Shown here: piece after piece, positions 8,654-11,290 of the stretch
Layout: every line of letters begins with the position of its first letter
Position numbering within the stretch: the first letter of the stretch is position 1
Assembly (NCBI GenBank): GCA_004151065.3
Contig: NWUY0300045372.1
Location: 5,697-16,986, forward strand
Reading direction: 5' to 3'
DNA length: 11,290 nt
Source of the DNA: Larix sibirica
Taxonomy: Eukaryota; Streptophyta; Pinopsida; Pinales; Pinaceae
The notes under the pieces: generated by a model
Database searches by the model: none
Told to the model about the DNA's origin: nothing
The model's input: the letters and a program-made list of their open reading frames with translations, nothing else
Position numbers and translations under genes: made by a program

Positions 8654-8899
8654 CCTTCCTCCTCCACATATATTTATTGTTAATGTGGAATGAAATTTTA
8701 TAATATATATTAGGCTGGAAAAGGGTCATCCAAACCTTCCTCAATCTTGTTGGTTTTCCATCTATGCAGAACTAATATTTATAATCTAAATTAGCCTCAG
8801 GAGTGGTCAACCAACCCTTCTTCAAGATCATAAGTTTCCTATCAATTTTGAATTTATATTCCTAATTATATATATTATCCCAAGGAATGGTTGGCCAAA
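8654..8899. repeat. B run 3 (3 monomers)
   Basis: Junctions at about 8734, 8815 and 8899 give spacings 81, 81 and 84. This run has two monomers fewer than the two preceding B runs. Confidence 0.85.
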
Positions 8900-9305
8900 C
8901 CTTTGTCTAGATTATTATTGTTGTGAAAGGGGAGCTTGAAGATTATTTGGCTTACCCTTCCTACAAATTAGTTCTCATCAAGGGTGAGTTTGAAGAAGGA
9001 TATTTCAACCCTTCTTTAAACCTTTTAATCTTATAAAGGAGGATCTTGCTTAAGATACACCAAACCATTCTTCAAGAGCATGAGCTTTCCCTTAAGAGAT
9101 ATCCTAAGAAAGGGTTCATTGAACCTTTCTATAGATTACTAATATTATTGAGGGGTATCCCAAAGAAATGTTTGGTGAGAATACGAACCACACATTCCTT
9201 CATTGGACTTTAAATTATAGTTAAGGGAGAACATGGGAAACATTTGATCAACCCTTCCTTAAGATTAGTATTTTTGTTGAGCGGGGGGTGGGAAAGGGCC
9301 AAACC
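8900..9305. repeat. A run 4 (7 monomers)
   Basis: Junctions at about 8955, 9009, 9065, 9124, 9193, 9252 and 9305 give spacings 56, 54, 56, 59, 69, 59 and 53. The long monomer is fifth here, and CCCTTCTTTAAAC (9009) begins the third. The first A monomer of runs 2 and 3 is therefore missing at the left end. Confidence 0.8.
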
Positions 9306-9512
9306 ACTCTTTCTCAAGCTTGTAAGTTCTCCCTCAATGTGGAATTAATATTCCTAATATATATTATCCTTATTTAGGATTGATTGTCCTTTCCTCAAGA
9401 TAGTACATTTCATATCAATCTATAATTAATATTCCTAATCTATATTAGCTAGGGGAAGGTTCCATTGACCCTTCCTTTAGATTTAATATTATCATCTAAG
9501 GGGAAATTGGAA
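9306..9512. repeat. B run 4 (2 monomers) and right end of the array
   Basis: B junctions lie at about 9387 and 9469. A partial A monomer (TTTAGATTTAATATTATCAT, then CTAAGGGGAAATTGG) follows and stops near 9512. Array similarity ends abruptly there. Confidence 0.8.
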
Positions 9513-11290
9513 TTATTTATCTGTATCATCCAAAGGTATGGGGAGAAGAGGGCCTAGACCCATAGGTTATATTTTCTATCCTAAAATGTTGTCCTCTATA
9601 AACCTCATTTTGAACCTTTAGTGGCTTGAAGAACAAAGTGGTAGTTGTTATTTAGATTTTTTACATCATCCAAATTTTATTATAAATCTTTGTTGACATC
9701 CTCTTTTTCATCTAGCTTATTTTTTATCATATCCTTAGATTTCCATGTGTTAATATAGACTAGAATATTACACGTAATATTCCATGGAATAAACAAATTT
9801 GTGATCCTCAAAAAATTTCGAATACCTGCAAACGTAAGGAGTACTTGAGTGCACCAATCACCGAATAAAATAGACTTCTACCAAACAATAGCCTAAAGAA
9901 ACCCTAAACATTGATCCTTAAGGAACTTGATACATTTCTTAACTTATTCAAACTCCTAGAATATGTTCTTCATTATCTTAGAATGCTGAAAAACAATACA
10001 AAGGCCATAAAAAAGAATTATGTTGGATAGCTTTCCATTGGGTGGAACCCCCTGATAAATCACTTGCATGCAAAAAATCTCAACTTATAAGAAATCCTAT
10101 ATGACTAAACACTGTGCAATTGGTGAATCCAACTATCCTTTGAATTCCTATATTTATAGGGAGCATTCAAGAATGGGGATAATAGATGCGTCTCATGAAG
10201 TAGGGAATATGGGTGATAAAATTAATACTAATGAAGTAGCTAGAGAAAATGCTAAGTACAAACTCTCCAAAAAGGCTCAAGATTTCTAAGATTGAAGTTA
10301 TACAACTCAACCTATAGGATAAGCCCTTGAAGCCCATAATTGAAGTATAATCATAAGAAATGAGACTATAATCTTGAGTAAGAACATGAAACTCATTCCA
10401 ATAATGAGGGACTGAACCCCTCAAATAACCCTAGAGAATTATTTCCTTCCTACGAAGTCTATGACACAAAAAATGGGGTATCCCCACCACACATGAATCC
10501 TAAACCTTCCAAACCAATATATGATGGGAAGATAAATACAAATTAGGCTCGATAACCTTCCGTTATCAAGAAACCAAAAAAAAACTTTCTTCGACACACC
10601 CCAGATTCTACAAAATATGAGTGAACTAACTAACTAAAATAGGTAATCATATGAGATGATAACACATAGTTTTAAATTCCATAAAAATCTACCTGAATTT
10701 TGTTCTCGAAGTTCACTCGATACTTAAATAATATTTTCCAAGTATTTGAGCACTAAAAATATTAAACCACCCCTTGGATGCCAAAATACTCCCTTGAGTG
10801 GTACCATTGATCAAACCAAGCCCCTCCCATCCATAGGTGTGGTAAAATTATTGTATGGCACCAATGGAAAACCTCATTCTCCATGATAATTGGACCACAT
10901 ATAATATCTAAAAATATATTCAAATTGTTGAAATTGAGATCCACTAAGAAGCCAATAAGACACATAATAAACAATAAATGCCTAAAGAGTATGGCCAACA
11001 AATATGACTCCCTGCTAGTGGAAGGATCTTATGATGACATATATTGTTAAGCCCCATAAGTTGTGACATTAATTTTTTTTATTATATTAATATCGTCTTT
11101 ACTGGTAAGCTAAGACCTTAATTCTAATTGTACCCTTTGTCTTCTATATATATACCATGGAGACCTAATTTTATGATCGTCACAAGTGTCTTAAAGATAT
11201 GATAAAATTTATATGGAGGGTGCCCCCTATAAGAGGATTTTTAATCATCTTTTCAATTCATTCTCAAGGCATTAGGTTACTCTTTATTTC
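9513..11290. other. Right flank, no recognisable gene
   Basis: This is AT-rich sequence with several short open frames: + 10068-10289 (73 codons), - 10424-10167 (85 codons) and - 11001-10762 (79 codons). The last is rich in Ile, Leu and Phe and would look membrane-like, but AT-rich antisense sequence often does. The two frames near 10167-10289 overlap on opposite strands, so at most one could be real. None shows a domain, start context or splice pattern that I recognise. A minus-strand frame near 9650-9536 is also open for about 40 codons without identity. A TATATATATA box-like stretch lies near 11143-11153, with no gene behind it in the window. Confidence 0.4.

Larger units (their letters stand above)
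5825..9512. repeat. Satellite-like array of A (~56 bp) and B (~80 bp) monomers
   Basis: I counted about 58 junctions, each ending in a variant of CCCTTCC. Type A is approximately CTCTAGATTAATATTCTCAT, CAAGGGGAGCTTGAAG, then the junction GAAGGGTTGGTCAACCCTTC. Type B is approximately CTCAAGATCATAGGTTTCTC, ATCAATGTAGAATTAATATT, CCTAATCTATATTATCCTAG, then the same kind of junction. Monomer identity is moderate, so the array is old. From 6514 to 9469 the monomers form ordered runs: A7, B5, A8, B5, A8, B3, A7, B2. The left end (5825-6513) is less regular: seven A, a half A, B, three A, B. No frame stays open through it, so it is non-coding. The monomers match no satellite that I can name. Confidence 0.9.

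Noticed and set aside
5825-9512. CRISPR array (palindromic repeats with spacers)
   Set aside because: The sequence between palindromes is itself repeated as A or B monomers, the palindromes vary from copy to copy, no cas genes are present, and the window is plant-like. This is a satellite-like tandem array.
5825-9512. Organellar (mitochondrial) repeat family
   Set aside because: No mitochondrial or plastid gene occurs in the window, and the neighbouring relics (copia gag, TTL) are nuclear in type, although nuclear-like insertions in plant mitochondria mean this is not fully excluded.
1047-10484. Shared 13-mer AATGGGGTATCCC at 1047-1059 and 10472-10484
   Set aside because: The match does not extend on either side, and about one such match is expected by chance in a window of this size.
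10167-11001. Minus-strand frames rich in Ile/Leu/Phe, possible membrane proteins
   Set aside because: Hydrophobic translations are expected from AT-rich sequence. There is no start context or family motif, and one of them overlaps an equally open + frame.
11137-11165. TATATATATA followed by ACCATGG as promoter and start codon
   Set aside because: Frames after this ATG close quickly, and the TATA stretch is ordinary for the local composition.

Overview
The window looks like intergenic nuclear DNA of a seed plant with a large, transposon-rich, AT-rich genome (about two thirds A+T by eye). The plant assignment rests on two recognisable relics. One is a plant-type Ty1/copia gag. The other is the C-terminal end of a TTL protein (tetratricopeptide thioredoxin-like), a plant family. 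A conifer or other gymnosperm would fit the degree of decay and the sequence style, but that is only a guess. I see no intact gene, rRNA, tRNA or CRISPR array.

Layout. 1-2240: non-coding repeat relics. They include an unrecognised stop-poor segment (582-893), a TCATAA-like simple repeat (1249-1310) and a two-copy tandem duplication of about 264-271 bp (1343-1877), of which a 43-bp piece also occurs at 236-279. 2245-2999: a badly broken copia gag on the + strand, from a plausible ATG to a damaged zinc knuckle. 3851-4097: the last ~80 codons of a TTL-like gene on the + strand, with a frameshift and an in-frame stop. 4383-4590: a short coding-like relic on the - strand that I do not recognise. 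4817-5054: a two-copy 69-bp duplication followed by a repeated 12-bp palindrome.

5825-9512 is the most striking part: a 3.7-kb non-coding satellite-like array of about 58 monomers. There are two monomer kinds, a ~56-bp 'A' and a ~80-bp 'B'. They share their left half and a palindromic junction of the type GAAGGGTTGGTCAACCCTTC. They are not mixed at random: runs of 7-8 A alternate with runs of 5, 5, 3 and 2 B. Inside every A run one longer 70-73-bp monomer sits at the same place. The array is therefore a higher-order repeat with a period of about 0.66-0.87 kb, in which B copy number explains most of the length differences. To the left (5825-6513) the order is less regular.

9513-11290: AT-rich sequence with several short open frames on both strands, none of which I can assign. 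Nothing in the window suggests genes working together. It reads as a dead retroelement, a dead gene fragment and a decaying satellite-like array side by side.
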